Positions 13,101-26,183 of a stretch of 64,000 nt of DNA are shown here, in pieces; within the stretch, counting starts at the first letter, position 1; every line of letters begins with the position of its first letter. The position numbers and the translations under genes were made by a program. The DNA comes from Plectrocnemia conspersa. Its lineage: Eukaryota; Arthropoda; Insecta; Trichoptera; Polycentropodidae. The stretch spans positions 124,001-188,000 of the forward strand of contig VTFK01000241.1 in the NCBI GenBank assembly GCA_009617715.1, written 5' to 3'. The notes under the pieces are model-generated. The model was not told the DNA's origin. It searched no databases and saw nothing but the letters and a program-made list of their open reading frames with translations.

Positions 13101-16100
13101 CGAGATATTTTTTCAACATACATATAAATTGTGGGAGTGAGTTAATTTTTTTATTGTATTGTCAGAACCGACAAGTTAACTGCATATTATTTTTATTAAA
13201 TAAATTCGCATAGCAACAACGAATACACATGTTACAAATTATTTGAATATAATTAATATTTTACACGTGTTGCTCATTAATAAATGATTATCATTAATAC
13301 ACGTGTATCGATTAAATATTTAGTATATATATAGAGCGATATAAATCAATAAAAATCATTAACCAGTCGTCAGAATATAGTTATATTATTTTTGGAGAGC
13401 TCGTCTACCATATTAGCTGATCCTGCTCATTATCTGCGCCCATTGGAGTCTTGGCGTTAAAGTGGTGACCCAACGTGATTTGGACACGAAAAATCTAATT
13501 CGAGCCACGTCATTCAAGAACAATATATAATAATGGAGTCAGAACGAGAGACATCAGCTATCACCATGGTAACCCTGATGTGATCATTTATTTATTTATT
13601 GTATTATATTTACTGAGGCAAATTCAGCGGTTTTCAACCTTTTATTATAAACTATTTTATGTATGTATCACATTTATCAACTTATAATTATTTTATTTAC
13701 TTATATTAGAGTAAACTTTGATAAATTGATAAAGTAAATTCAGTGGTTCCCAACAATATATTGTAAGTTTTTTATTTACGTCTTACTTTCATCAACTTAT
13801 GATTATTTTATTCACGTATATATTAGAGTAAATGTTGCTTTATTGATAAAGATTCAGTAGTTATAAGCTTTATTATTTATGTCTCATTTTTATCAAGTTA
13901 TGATTATTTTTTTATATTAGAGTATTTATTTTGATTTATTGATAAAGTGAATTCATTGGTTCTCAACATTTTATTATGAGCTATTTTTATGATCATGTCT
14001 CATATTTATCAAATTAATTAAATTTTATTTACTTATATACATATAAGAGTAAATTTTAATTTACTGATAAAGTAAATTCAGTTGTCCTTAACAATTTTAT
14101 TTTTTTTATTTACATCTAACTTTTATCAACTTATGATTAGAATTTTATTCACGTATATATTATGCTCTATTTGTGTTAACACAGTCAGTTCGAGAGCTAT
14201 CCATTTCATCATTATTCATAATTGAAAAAAGAGATAGCAAGTTTGGGTTCTCTGTAACTCTCTGTAACGAATCTATTTGAAAAATGTAATTTATAATTGT
14301 CTATAAATAAACAAAATATGCAAATATTTTTTAGAATAAATTTGACCTCTGATAACAGAAAAGTACCCATTTTTTTAATCTTCTTTTTGGTTTAGGTCGT
14401 TAGGGTTCTTTACATAAGAATCTCGGTACAAGACAAATTAAAGGCATTAATTTTGAGCATTTTAACCACTTAAACGCCAGCGACTCACTTGTTGATTAAT
14501 TTTTTACAATTTTTTTTAATTCGTTAAGATTATTGTACAAGCATCATTTATCCGTAAATCAAGTATTTTATATTTTATTTGATAGAGATTAGATTTATAT
14601 TTTATTTTATCAGATACTGGTACGTGAACAAACAGGCGACCCATTAATTAGCTGCTGGCGTTTAAAGGGTTAAACAAAATATATAACAGGTAAGTACCAG
14701 AACAAATATATGTTCGGAAAAAGTGTTATTTTCCCCTAAAAAAAAAACACTACAGCTCATTTAAAATGTATTGAATTTTTTTTTTTGTTGACAATTCAAT
14801 GACAATTCTCGCTAAAAATGCAAAAGATGATAAATCGTATTTCGGCAACACAAGGGTTAAATTCGAGTGACCATCGTATGATTAAGTGAAGCAAATTTTA
14901 TGCATACATATATAATTGTGTATAAAAACTACATTAATTATTATTCTGACACATACATACAAACATGGTAAATTGAGAGTGAATAAAATAAGCTTTGGAG
15001 CAGAGCAGAAGCTCCAATGCACTGGCTTTTGTATGAAAATTATCAGGTCATCGTATAAAAAATATATAATCGATGAGTTGCATTGACAATGCTGTAATAA
15101 ATTTTAGAGGTACTTAGATGTCAGAACTTGGATTTCCAAATAAAACCAGAAAACAATTGAGTGGCGAAGAAATTGATTTTTCCCTTGGTGTGTAGAGGAT
15201 CCTAATCTTTTATTATCAACCTGGATACTTAAGGATTACTCATGAGTATAATTAATATGGTGTGAGTATTCATAATCTTCAGTTAGCAATATGAGATGAA
15301 TTAAAGCAAGAATATTTTAAAATAATTCTATCAAAAATGCAAGTCACTGTAAAACTGAGAATCTAGTACTTGTGACACAAACTTGATGGAACTCAACATA
15401 CGCTGTGATTGATTAACTTTTTATGTTCCAGGATTACTGATTACTGTGAACAAAGGTAGCCACTGAGATAAGAGAGCTTATATTGACCAAAACCAAATGG
15501 GATAAAATAAAAAGACAAAAATATTTTGGCAGAGGAAAACTCAACAACAATAGCCCTCTAAGCTGCCAATATTACGTATGAATTTTTTATAAGAGTATCG
15601 CAAATTCGCCAATTTTTTGGAACACTGTCAAAAGCAATGAGGATAAGAGATGCAAAACTATTTTAGAATAATCATTTTTTGTCTCGTATATATATTTAGA
15701 TCCTCGATACACGATTTTATTAAATTAAAAAAACGATTCAAGCAAAAGATATGGATTGGAAAAGTAAAATTATTTAAATCTCAATATAGGAGCAATGGTG
15801 GATTCATTGAAAAAAATAATTTACTGCGAATCCGACTCGGAGGAAGATGATTTAAAAAAATAATTGTACAAAAAACTTGCATGGTAGTGGTTTGCTATAA
15901 GCTTGAAATCATATTGAAAGTATGGATAGACTAAAGGTTAAATCAATATTTGAACTCAGTCCAGAACTTATTCAAATGGCATGTTAAATTCTTCAATACA
16001 CAACTGAGCGAAGAGCCGTTGTTTTATGGTGTGAAGATAATATTAAATATCTAAAATGTGCAAGTATTTTTAAACATATTTTAAAAAAAAAAATTTAATA

Positions 16101-19100
16101 TTGTCATATTACAGACAAATTACACGTATAAAGAATGTCTTAAAAAATTAGTTATGAAATTATCGTATATGCAGGATACAAAATTTCCAAAAAATATTTA
16201 TTCTTTTTTTAGAAATAAAAAATATATTCTTATATATATTTAGAAGAATTTATAATATACAAATTAAAGTAAGGGTTAAGACGAAACATGTAACAACCTG
16301 TGCGCTTTTAGCATAGTGACCCATGCGTGGAAGCATTCTGGAGTCTTGGCCCTCAGATGGTAGATGAACTCTTCGGCGTCGATGTCGACGCGCCTGCGCC
16401 TCGCCTTGGCCGATATGACCGAGAGGCCGATGTCCACAGAGCCATGGAGTCTGCCTCTGGATATGTCAGACGGACTGCGAGCGTAGACGAGGATGCCTGC
16501 ATCAACCACGAAGTACCGCTGAAACGAAACAATTGTCAGAGATCGTTCTTATGCCAGAGCTCGATTCTTGAGCATACCTTATGCCATCCTTTGAGCGGCC
16601 ACTTCCTCTTCTTGTGTAGAAAGCCATTGAAGACATCGGGGCGCCTGTCGAACCTCTGCCCGTCTTTTAGTCCTTCCAAAACCTCCCATTCCGACCCCCG
16701 CCGTCTGAGCGCGGAATTCAGAGACGACATTGGGTAAGTGGACGGACGTCGCCAGTCGCGTATCTCACGACATACCTGCCGTTGCGCTGCTTGCGGATCA
16801 CCGAGACCGACGGCAGAGGGGCGGGTTTCAGGTCGGCGCTCTCCTGAGACAGACTGTTGGTTTCGCCCTGAGAGAGGCTGTTGTCGGAGTCGGAGCCTTT
16901 GTTGGGAACGGCGACCGCCCTCGGCGTTCGCGCACCGCGGATCCTTTTGCTCGATTCTCCTGCGAAAGAAGCCTTTTACTACAATTGGATTACAAGAGTT
17001 CATTGAGAAATTTAGCCTAGACAATAACCGATAACGAGCCAACGTAAAAACTAGCGTATCATTAGATTTTTTATTCAGCCGGCGGATTATTTATTATCAT
17101 AATATAAAAACGACTTGTTTATATTTTTTTACAATAATATTTACATTTTACTTTTTATGGTAATACAGTTATAAACTTATCTTTCACTTTTAACCCATTC
17201 ATACAACTCTCAATGAGAAATTAATTAAATCGATCAATGCAAACGAGTTGATAAAACTCGAGAGCAAATAATTATGTTTGAAGGCTATATCTTTGTTAGA
17301 TATCGCTTATCTGATTTACAAAACTCATTATTTTGATATTTTTAGTAAAAAATTAAAAATATAAAGTAAGTCAATTAGGGGCGGATATCGGTATTCCAAC
17401 CAGATATACTGGTGGAAGCAAAAAAAAGGGTCACCATCGACATTTTTTTAGCTCCCACCAGCATTTGTAAACGAACAAAAATCATCATATCCAAATCGCA
17501 CGGGCCGATTCAGAAAGGCCCCTGAAGTTAATAATAATACAGTGCAATGAAAAATTTGTCAATTTTTATCACAATAAAATGTAAAAATTCAAAAATTTAT
17601 ATAAATTTGGTCTGTAAAAATTTAAAAGATTAAATTTAAAAAATGATTCAGTTAGATAAATTGGCCATAAGTCGCATTTTTAACGCCCATTTAATATTAA
17701 TTACTACTTGAAAAAAGCAGGGACGTCAATTCAGCTTTTTCCAGTCGTTTTTCTAATATTTTCATTTCATAAAGATTCATAGTATTTCAATAAATGACAT
17801 GCATTTTTCTGGCCATATTTGCGGAAGTACCTGCTTAGAATGTGCCGTTGCCGTCGCAGTGGAAATGCTCGTTTATCTAGCGTTCATATTAAGTCATTAT
17901 TAAGACTTACAAGTGTCGCGTCGCAGTGAGAACGCTCGTTACTGAGCATTCCCACTGCGACGGTGCCGACACGATTTTATTGCGTTTGACGTGGATTTTT
18001 GTCTTCTGAGAAGTGATAATTGTTTTTGCGCTTTCCTTTTGACCGAAATTCGGTTTGAATATACTTTGACCAGCAATCTTATATCAGTAAGGACAACCAT
18101 CATATTTTTAAAACATAGTGTAATATCAGAGTACAAATAAACTATAGAGCAATATGCGAGATGCGATGTCTGTCTGTACTTATTCTTCCGCTTATTTTCT
18201 CCTGAGAGATGAGTTGACTTAGTTTGTATTTTGGACTATAAGTAGTTTTAGAACTTTCATTAGATTAGGTTTGGGTTTGAACAGAAAATGAACAGCATAT
18301 TAGCGCCTATCAGTTCAATTATATTTTTGCTAGTAGAAATATATATCTACTGGTAGAAATGTATTCGGACTTCACTAGTGAAAATATAACTTCACTGAAT
18401 GATACATATTCACTGTAACATTTATACATCGCATGTAAATAAATAATGATAAGTATATAAATATACATATATTACTACACAGGGAAAAGTTGAAATCGTA
18501 TAAGCTTACTAGCACCTGCCAGATAAATTATCTTTTCACTGGTAAAAATGTATTCCGACATGATTTAAGCGAAATGACATATTTTAGGGACAGATTCGAG
18601 ACTATTTTTAAAGATTTTCATTGAGGAATAACTTTTTCAGGGGAAGAGGGAGCTGAAAAAATATATATTATACTAAATTTTCGCAAAAAAACATGCCATT
18701 TTTTTATAATCAAAATAATATATTTTAGCTAAGCATCCCAAATTTTGCACGGCGCGGCCAATTTAACATATGTAATCGAATTTTTACACTATCTTGAAAT
18801 TTAACCACATATGCAGTTTTTATCGATGATAATATTTTACCACTGCGTATTATTTTTTAGTTTAAAAAAATATATATACATTTGAGAAAATAATCGTAGT
18901 TTTCGAAAATTTTCATAGTAAATTTGAATTTTTATTATATTTTCATACTTAATTATCATTATTATTATCACACGACTTACTTTTTCCGATGCTAGCGATA
19001 CTATTTTTAATATATGTACACACATTAAACGAATTACCTCAGCACTTGAAATAATTAAAAATAAAGTACACAACGAAACCGAGTCGATAATTCATTTAGA

Positions 19101-19455
19101 TTTAGATTGATATTATTTTTACGAAATCACTGTACTGCAGTATTGTTCTATATCTTGCACAATTACTAAGGTGGCTCGATACCTTCTAGTGACATCATTA
19201 TTTATACTGCGATAATTATAATAATGACGCAATCGCGGTGAGCGGGCAGGTATGAGAAATAGCAGCTGAAAAGTTGGCTATCCGAACGGCGGTGCGGGTT
19301 TTCTATGTTGTTTGATGCGCCAGCTTTGACCCTGTCCCAGTTTCGATCGAGATCGATGCGCGAAAGAGAAAGGGGCAAGTGTGGGCGACGAGGGTACCTC
19401 TGGAGGAGAGGCGCGACGGCTCCGTGGAGATGTGTCTGATGGCGAAGTTGGCCAT
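4107..19455 (-). CDS. Oxysterol-binding-protein-related protein, ORP3/6/7 class
   Basis: This lipid-transfer protein is reconstructed as 20 coding exons on the minus strand: 19398-19455, 16776-16959, 16578-16704, 16298-16518, 12391-12491, 12070-12281, 11843-11999, 11686-11776, 8520-8633, 8276-8449, 7724-7827, 6894-7028, 6723-6834, 6488-6657, 5699-5911, 5459-5629, 5288-5395, 4967-5226, 4768-4902, 4107-4215. The start MANFAIRH joins in phase. A PH domain lies at residues ~105-200 ([23 protein letters not shown]). A FFAT motif, EFFDAED, lies at ~534-540 for binding ER VAP proteins. The lipid-binding domain follows, with the family signature EQVSHHPP at ~723-730 and the ORP3/6/7-type C-terminus ending LW. 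Order and length (~984 aa) match the class, which moves lipids at ER-plasma membrane contacts. Two weak points: exon 11843-11999 has an 8-A run that breaks the frame where 7 would keep it, and its 3' splice donor (GTCGGT) is poor. Confidence 0.93.
6144..6290 (+). mobile_element. Fragment of jockey-type non-LTR retrotransposon endonuclease
   Basis: Within an ORP intron, the plus strand encodes [18 protein letters not shown] followed by [11 protein letters not shown]. This matches the start of the AP-type endonuclease of jockey-clade LINEs (W-N-A-N-G-L ... E-T/I-H). Only about 50 codons are readable before the similarity fades, so it is a dead 5' fragment. Confidence 0.65.
7262..7312 (+). repeat. 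Repeat family E, copy 1
   Basis: The core CTCACTATCATGAGG followed by TACCGCAG is shared with copies at about 26441 and 27178, all on the plus strand. It contains an imperfect palindrome (CTCA...TGAG). It may be the end of a short retroposon; the class is unknown. Confidence 0.5.
9595..10750. repeat. Foldback repeat family A, near full-length copy in an ORP intron
   Basis: The copy runs from GGGACGTTATCTCAAC at the left to a second GGGACGTCATCTCCGC near 10684. In between it carries the family's internal blocks: GATTTCATTAAGATTCATAG, two inverted arms around CAATAAAAT, ATTAGGTTAGGTTTGGG, and AT-rich palindromes such as CACTAGTGAAA-like words. No open reading frame belongs to it. Confidence 0.75.
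12704..12929. mobile_element. hAT-type MITE with perfect 8 bp target duplication
   Basis: The termini CAGGGCTCGGCAACC and GGTTGCCGAGACCTG are inverted repeats with one mismatch. The exact 8-bp duplication atctaaat flanks it at 12696-12703 and 12930-12937. The 226-bp body has no coding capacity. It lies in the ORP intron between the exons at 12391 and 16298. Confidence 0.9.
13159..13615 (+). mobile_element. Possible 5' end of a Ty3-type LTR retrotransposon (LTR, primer site, gag start)
   Basis: At 13463-13478 the sequence TGGTGACCCAACGTGA resembles a tRNA-Trp-type primer-binding site used by CsRn1-like Ty3 elements, followed by TTTGGACACG. An ATG follows at about 13533 ([13 protein letters not shown]), as a gag start would. 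Upstream sequence could be the LTR, though its left edge is not certain and no matching 3' LTR or pol is present. The element is broken by the tandem repeat that follows. Confidence 0.4.
13616..14165. repeat. Minisatellite-like tandem array, about five units of 100-125 bp
   Basis: The words AAATTCAGTGGT, TTTATTATAA, CATTTATCAACTTA, GATTATTTTATT and AGAGTAAATTTTGAT recur in the same order. Unit starts are near 13619, 13735, 13849, 13947 and 14073. Units have diverged by substitutions and small indels. The array lies in an ORP intron. Confidence 0.7.
14166..16297. other. ORP intron remainder, no recognised feature
   Basis: This AT-rich stretch shows no coding exon of the ORP gene. Short open frames around 15650-15860 include an acidic SDSEED run that could be a decayed transposase start, but nothing firm can be identified. 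Confidence 0.45.
17700..18640. repeat. Foldback repeat family A copy in ORP intron 1
   Basis: It starts with AGGGACGTCAATTCAGC and contains the inverted pair around GTCGCAGTGAGAACGCTCG and GAGCATTCCCACTGCGACG (17914-17962). The CACGATTTTATTGC block, the TTCATTAGATTAGGTTTGGG block and the CACTAGTGAAAATATAAC-type palindromes follow. It matches the copies at 9.6 and 40.3 kb over most of its length. Confidence 0.75.
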
Positions 19456-19792
19456 GGTCAAATAGAAGAGAGAGCCATCGCGCCGACCGCTCCGTCGCGC
19501 GTCCGGCGAGTCACTGACGTAGAAGCGGCGAGCGCTTACGTAACCGCGACGGTGCGCTTTCGACGCCTCGCCTCTCGCCCTGCCCTTGATTAAACGAATC
19601 TACCCTAATCAGAACTTACAATTAGATAAAACCGTATAACAGCTAAAGAGTTGTACGCGTTGTTAGGTTGCAAAATTGATATAAAAAATAGCACCCGTAC
19701 GAATCGCTGTTGTATAGTCTTTTCGTATAAGAAGACTTCGATTTTACTCGCGACGTCACGCGACAGCTGTCACTTTGTAGTTAGATGCCGCC
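19456..19792. promoter_or_regulatory. Divergent promoter interval of the ORP and MED25 genes
   Basis: Only 337 bp separate the ORP start codon (minus, 19453-19455) from the MED25 start codon (plus, 19793). The interval is CpG-rich relative to the flanking introns. It contains a CRE-like GACGTCAC, an E-box CAGCTG and no TATA box on the MED25 side. An ATG at 19785, 8 bp upstream and out of frame, opens a 19-codon frame that overlaps the MED25 start. Confidence 0.7.
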
Positions 19793-22700
19793 ATGGTGGC
19801 CGGTCCGCCTGATTCGTTTCACTCGGAGGTCATCTTCGTTATAGAGGGCACGGCCATCAACGGGGCTTACCTCAACGACCTCAAGACGGGCTACATCGTT
19901 CCTACCCTAGAGTAACTATAATTTTACATAGCGATCGTACTAAGCCGTTCGATTTTGCCCCATAAACAACTACTGTGTTTACCTATATTCGCCATTTTGT
20001 TACTAAATAATGTTTATACTTCTTTGATTATACGCTCTTATGTAGGCTTTAAAAATAATATTAATCATATCTAACCTAAAATACGTTTTAAAACTAAACT
20101 GTATTATCAGTGAAAATTTATATAAATTTGAATAGAAATATATATTTTTTAATTATTTTTTGTTCATTGTGAGAAAGGAGCTCCCAAGAAAATCCATTGA
20201 TTTTTTTTTATCGTCTTCTTGGATACACGAGGGCGAGCATTGTCTTGGTGCAAAATTATCTCTTTAATTTATAAGGAAAGGTATTTTTATGGTCTGAGTC
20301 GCTTTTAAACGAATTAGCTAAGCACACTAAGTGTATGTCTTAATTGTCTGCTTATAATCCATTAATGAATTATGCTCTACATATCCCATAAAATGCATAA
20401 CATTATCTTATTGGGGTGTAATCCTATTCCCAGGGTTGGAATTGTGAATTGATTGGCATCCAACCCCTGCCTTTTATGTCACGTATTAAAGTAAATGACG
20501 CACTTCTCATCTTCAGTAACAATTAACTTGAAAATAAATCTTTCTGTTCTAGAATCATTAATTAATGGCATATTGAAATTTGCTGCGCGAGGTTTTTCTC
20601 AGACAATTTATGAGATATCCTGCAAAATAACACCTTTCCTAACTTTTTAAATGTCTGAACTAATGTAAGCGACACATTGAGGTTTTGTGCTAGCTTCTGT
20701 GTCGTTAATCTCGGACCTGCTTTGATGGCAGCCTTAATATCCTCACTAACAACCAGGCCTTACATAGATATTCAATGTCGAAATTTCCAGAACGTAATTT
20801 TAGAACCATATTTGACACTAAATGTAATGGTATCCCTATTCATTGTTATACAGATGTTTTTAACCGCTATTGTCACGTTATGACCGAGCTTAAACTCATA
20901 AAGCATAATATAGCTTAACTGAGATTTTTTTATTTCCACTACAATTGTTGATTTATGGTTGAAAATATCGAAACAAAAAATATCCCATTACTAAATGGCA
21001 TCATTGATACGACTACTGTTAACAAACACTGAAAGAATGGTGAAATTATCATTAATTCATAAAAAAGTTTTCCATTTTTGCTGTGAGTATACTTCCTTGG
21101 TCTGGTTACCAAATAATAAAACTGACTCACTAATAGTATAAAAGATTACACAGATGTACTCTAGGGAATATAAATATTCTTTTTTTTTATTTCCCACAAA
21201 ATTCCTATAAGCACTTCTTCAAGTTGCTGGTAGGGAATACTCACAACCTGCAAATTCTGGAAGGACTTCGTTTCTGAGTGCCATCTAATTACCAGTTTGA
21301 ATTACTATCTGTAAATCAGAAGTATCGGACAACTCTCCAATAATCACAGCTATCTGACTTTTTAACCAACTTGCCTAATGTTGATTTGTTCTCATCTAGG
21401 TACTCGCAGTGGGTAGATGCATTGTAGTCTAGCCGTTAATATTATTCTTGTGAATATTTTCCCCTGGGAAGTTCTTGTATGAATTGAACCTTATATGGAA
21501 ATCACTTATGACCATTTAATAATTAATGATACGATCTTTGAGCTAATGATTATAATGATTATAATATAATACATTGTAGATTAAAAAGTGGATAATTTGA
21601 TCTGCATTAAAATTTTGCAATGTTGAACCAAAGAAGAAACGAGTTGTTATAGGTTAATGATAAAAAAATATCATCGTAATAACCTACCTTGATTTTTACC
21701 TTGACTGGAAATAATACTGGTAAATGAGACATCAATATAATGACACATATTTAGAAACTCGCAGACGTATAGTAATTATCTTAGAAGCAATTAAACAGAT
21801 ACGAAACATAAATAAAAACTCGCAAGATCGACAAATAAACGTTTTAGTCGATTTTTTACTAAAAAGTTTTTTATTTCCTTAATCTAGTTACTTACAAAAT
21901 TCTTGTAAATTGTTAATAAAAACAACATCAAATAGATTCGGAATGTTCTGATACTGGTTTATTTTTTCGATCATAAATATTTAAATTTCATCTCGAAACT
22001 GAAAAAACATTTCAACTCTTTTTCGCGACTAACCTAGCGTACTTCACTGTGATAAAATAAATCACCAGATTCGGCATCAATTGATTCAAGAAAGCTTTTA
22101 AACTGGCGATGAAATAATCCCAATTACGAAGTAAAGTTGCATATGCTAGAAAAAAAGGTTCTTTATTTCAATTGCAGAAAAGACGTGTTAAATTTTGAGA
22201 ACTAAAGTTGCAAATATTTGCTTTCCTTTTATCGGAAATTCTAGAAATCTACCAGTGATTTGTGTTTATCGCTTGTACGTTTTTAAAAATCTATTTTTTA
22301 ATTTTGTTGATATCTGGACAGATTCTCCAGATAAAAAATGGCCACGGGCCGTAGTTTGAAGGTAATAGAATAAAAACATTCTTCAGTGGGTTAATGCTGA
22401 ATAAAAATATGTCGTAGTATTTTTTAATATTCTTATATTCCTTTTTGATAGCTATTGTATTTTTTTATGAAAATAATACATAAAATTAAACACATCCATA
22501 ATACAAAATTCGAGTGCTGCTTATTATTAATAAAAAATACTATTATATCGTAGTTTTTGTAAGAGCTTCCAAAATTCATCTTTATCCAATTATTCCTAAG
22601 CTACTTTTACACATAAGTTTATTTACACAAAACTTATGTAGAAATATAATAGTTAAATTTAAAATAATGCAATGCTTTTTGCTGTTACATTTGACGTTTA

Positions 22701-25700
22701 ATGGGTTTCAATTGACTGGGTTCCGAAGATGGGTCTTTTATATCCGTCTTTTGCTATTCTGATTTACAGTAATATCCAGTATTTTTTGCTCTGATAATAT
22801 CTGTCTCTGTGATACATCGATTATATGAATTTGATTTTCCTGTTGATACTGGGACGTCATTTCAATTATTTCGAAGAAGGAGGGGGTAAAAGTTGCGCAG
22901 TTTGATTGTTTTTTTATATTTTTAATATCTAGATTTCATGTATTTCTCTGGCCAAATTTCCCTACCTGCCCCCCTCCCACCTAAATGACGTCCCTGTTTA
23001 GAATTCACGTCAAAAGCAATAAAATCGTGCCGTCGCCGTTCATATTAAGAGTTCTTATAACAATATTATGACTTACAATAAGCGAGAATCGAATGAAGCA
23101 TAGTTAAACCAAATTTTGACCAATTGAAGAGCGCAAAAAACAATTATCACTTCTCAGAAGTTAAAAATCCACATCAAAAGCAATAAAATCGTGCCATCGC
23201 CATTTGCCCCCCCCCCCCCAAAATGACGTCCATGACTAAAATAAATACTAAATTTTCACAAAAATAAAACCATCCTATTTTTCATAACTCAAAAAAACAT
23301 ATTTTATCGTTTTTTTTTAATATTTTGATTTCATTAAAATTTATAGTATTTAATTAAATGACATGCATTTTTCTGGCAAAATTAAAGGGGGTGGGGGCAA
23401 ATGCCCCCAATTGCCCCCTTAAAAACAATACTAAATTTTTACAAAAGTAAAACCATGCCATTAAACATACCAAATTTGTCTGGAGTAGGAGGGGGCTAAA
23501 GTTTGCCAGTCAGTGGTCTTTTTTTATTTCATTAAAATTCATAGTATTTCATTAAATGATCTACTTTTTTTTCTGGCCAAATTGAAGGGGGGGCAATTGC
23601 CCCACCAAATTACATCCTTGTGTTGATATAAGTTTTTGAGTGTAAATTTTATTTATTCACTGTAAATTTTTTTGTAACACGAAAGGCCTTAGACCAATGT
23701 GTTATGAGGTAAAGATATTCAGTAGTGAAATACCAAATTTAAACAAGTGAAATATATTTAATTAATAATTATTAACTATTATTACAGCTTAGAATTAATA
23801 CATATCATTATGTACGATTTTATTTTGATTATTCATTACAATATTTATTCTTGTGAGATAAGAAAAATCTAAGAAAACATAATCAGTGAAGTCCATTAAA
23901 AATGTATCCGATTCTCTCTTCTATAAAGGGGTCAATTTTTTTAATTTTCTCTAATTTAACAAAAGCTTATATATTAGATTTCGGCAACGAAAGAGTTAAC
24001 TCAATAACACATTAATTTGTTTGGATTGTTTCGCAGAACGCGAAATTTATCAGAAATAAAATAATTTTTAGACTTATGATTTTTTTATCTAATCTTTTAT
24101 CATTAAGTTTATTGGTTTTCATGTTTTGTAAATAATATAAATATATATTAAAAATATAATATCTTAACATTAAAATAATATGAAAGTATATAATAAATAT
24201 ACAATAATAAAATAATATGAAAGTATATAATAAATATACAATAAAAAAATATTGGAGGGTTGGAACATATCTATTTGAATTTGTTCGATCTTAAATGCAG
24301 CGTGACCAGAATAAAATTTTTACTAATCACTGATGTACATTACAGATACTTTAAACAAGGCGCTGAAGGAGAATGTTCGGAAACGGCAGCCGTTTTCGGG
24401 GCAGTGGTTTACAGGGCTTCGGATTGTCCTCCCGCTCCTCCTGTCTATTCTCTCGGGCCTTACTCGTGTCCACAAAAGTTGATAAATGCGTTGGACGAGC
24501 TCGAGTTGATCGGCGGACGGGGAGAATCGCACGCTAGTGTAGCCGAGGGACTTGCCGCCGCTCTCAGTTGTTTCGACGAACTTGCGACGCTCAGGGGAGC
24601 GAACGGCTCTGCGGATGGAGTGTCCGAAAACGCATCGTCTCCTCCGTCAGCCGGCGCCAATGGAAACTCCGCCTCGACTAGGCCGTGCCGACACGCTCTC
24701 CTGGTGGCCAGTTCGCCGCCGTATGCAATGCCGGCTCAAGAGTGCCATCCTTACGCGGGAAATACAGCCGAGCAGCTCGCTGTCGTGCTCAACGAAGTAT
24801 GTCTAAAAATGTGGATGTTTTTATGGAACTTGTGTATGAATCATTGCTTTTTCAGCGAGGCATTAGTCTGTCGATTCTTTCACCGCGGAAAATTCCGGCA
24901 CTGTTCAGACTATTCGAAAAGGCCGGTGGAGATTTGACTATGTCTCAGACCAAAAACTATGCTAAGGACCCCAGACACTTGGTGCTGTTGAAAGGTTTCA
25001 GGTATGTATGTCTATGTTGTATGATCACTGTTTGGATTCATTTGAATTGCGATTCGTTTCAGTTTGAAAGAACGACCGTTGAGTCCTGTTCCGCCTATGT
25101 CTGGCAACGTATCGGCTGTTAATCTGCCTTCCCCTCAGACAGTCCAACAGACCGGTGCCGATGGTATGCTGAATCAGCAGCAGACACAATCTCAAGTCAG
25201 TTGGCTTTTTCCCATATATGATGCACTAATAAAATACATTCTTTTTCTGTATTATATGCTATTTTATTTATTTCTGTATATGTTATTATTATAGATGGCC
25301 AACTCTGGTCAGTTAGGAGTTTCTCCCGGACAGATGAACATGGTCCAAAATCAACAGGGCCAGATGAATCCTCGACAGATCAGCGTTAATCAGTCGCAGA
25401 TGGGCGTAGGGCCAAATCAAATGGTACCGTCTCTTGCGTGATGTGATTTTTGGTTCGAGGGTATTTAACTTTTGAAGATTTACAGAACCAAATGAACGCA
25501 GTGTCAAATCAACTGGGTCAGATCGGAGTGGGACCCAATCAGATAGGACTTGCTCCCAATTCCATGAATCAGATGGGACCGGGAGGTATGATGACCCAAA
25601 GCATGGCTCAGATTCAAAACCAAGGCCAAGGAAGCAACATGCAGTTCCGTCCTGGTCAAACTCAAAGTAACCTACTCTTCTATGTTTAACTTTTATTGAA

Positions 25701-26140
25701 TTGCTCAAAGTTGTTTCACCATAATGTTTCTTTAAAGCCATAGGAATGGTCATGAATCGAGGAATGGCTCCGCATATGGCGGCAAATCCGGGGTTCTCGC
25801 AGGGTCCGCCGCCGGTCTATCATTCTACTCAGCAGCATCAGGTATTTGTCGAGCGGCCGTCATTAAAGCAAATAATGATTACAATCTTTCCGTTTGTCCA
25901 AAAAGGCTGTCGCTGGTCGCGGTCCAAGATGGATGGGGAACCCGGGAGGTCCTCGGCCGGGATTTCCTGGCGTCACTGGAGGCAACCAGCCTAGCGCGCT
26001 CCTCTCTCAGCTGTCGTCCCCTCCGCAACCTCCGCCTCATCCGTCCATGTCGAATTACATGCAATCTCATCAAGGTATGGCCGCGCAGCAAGCTCAGCAA
26101 CTGAGAATGCAACAAATAGCGCAACAGCAGCAACAACAGC

Positions 26141-26183
<43 letters not shown>

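Noticed and set aside
13616..14165. CRISPR-like array
   Set aside because: Units are 100-125 bp, diverged and contiguous without spacers; this is a eukaryotic minisatellite-like array.
15790..15860. Possible piggyBac transposase start with SDSEEDD
   Set aside because: Only an acidic stretch of a few residues is seen; no DDE-domain sequence follows.
16536..17042. 168-codon single open frame on the minus strand
   Set aside because: Conserved ORP sequence shows two exons separated by a 71-bp intron (16705-16775), the upstream one in another frame, so the long frame is partly chance.
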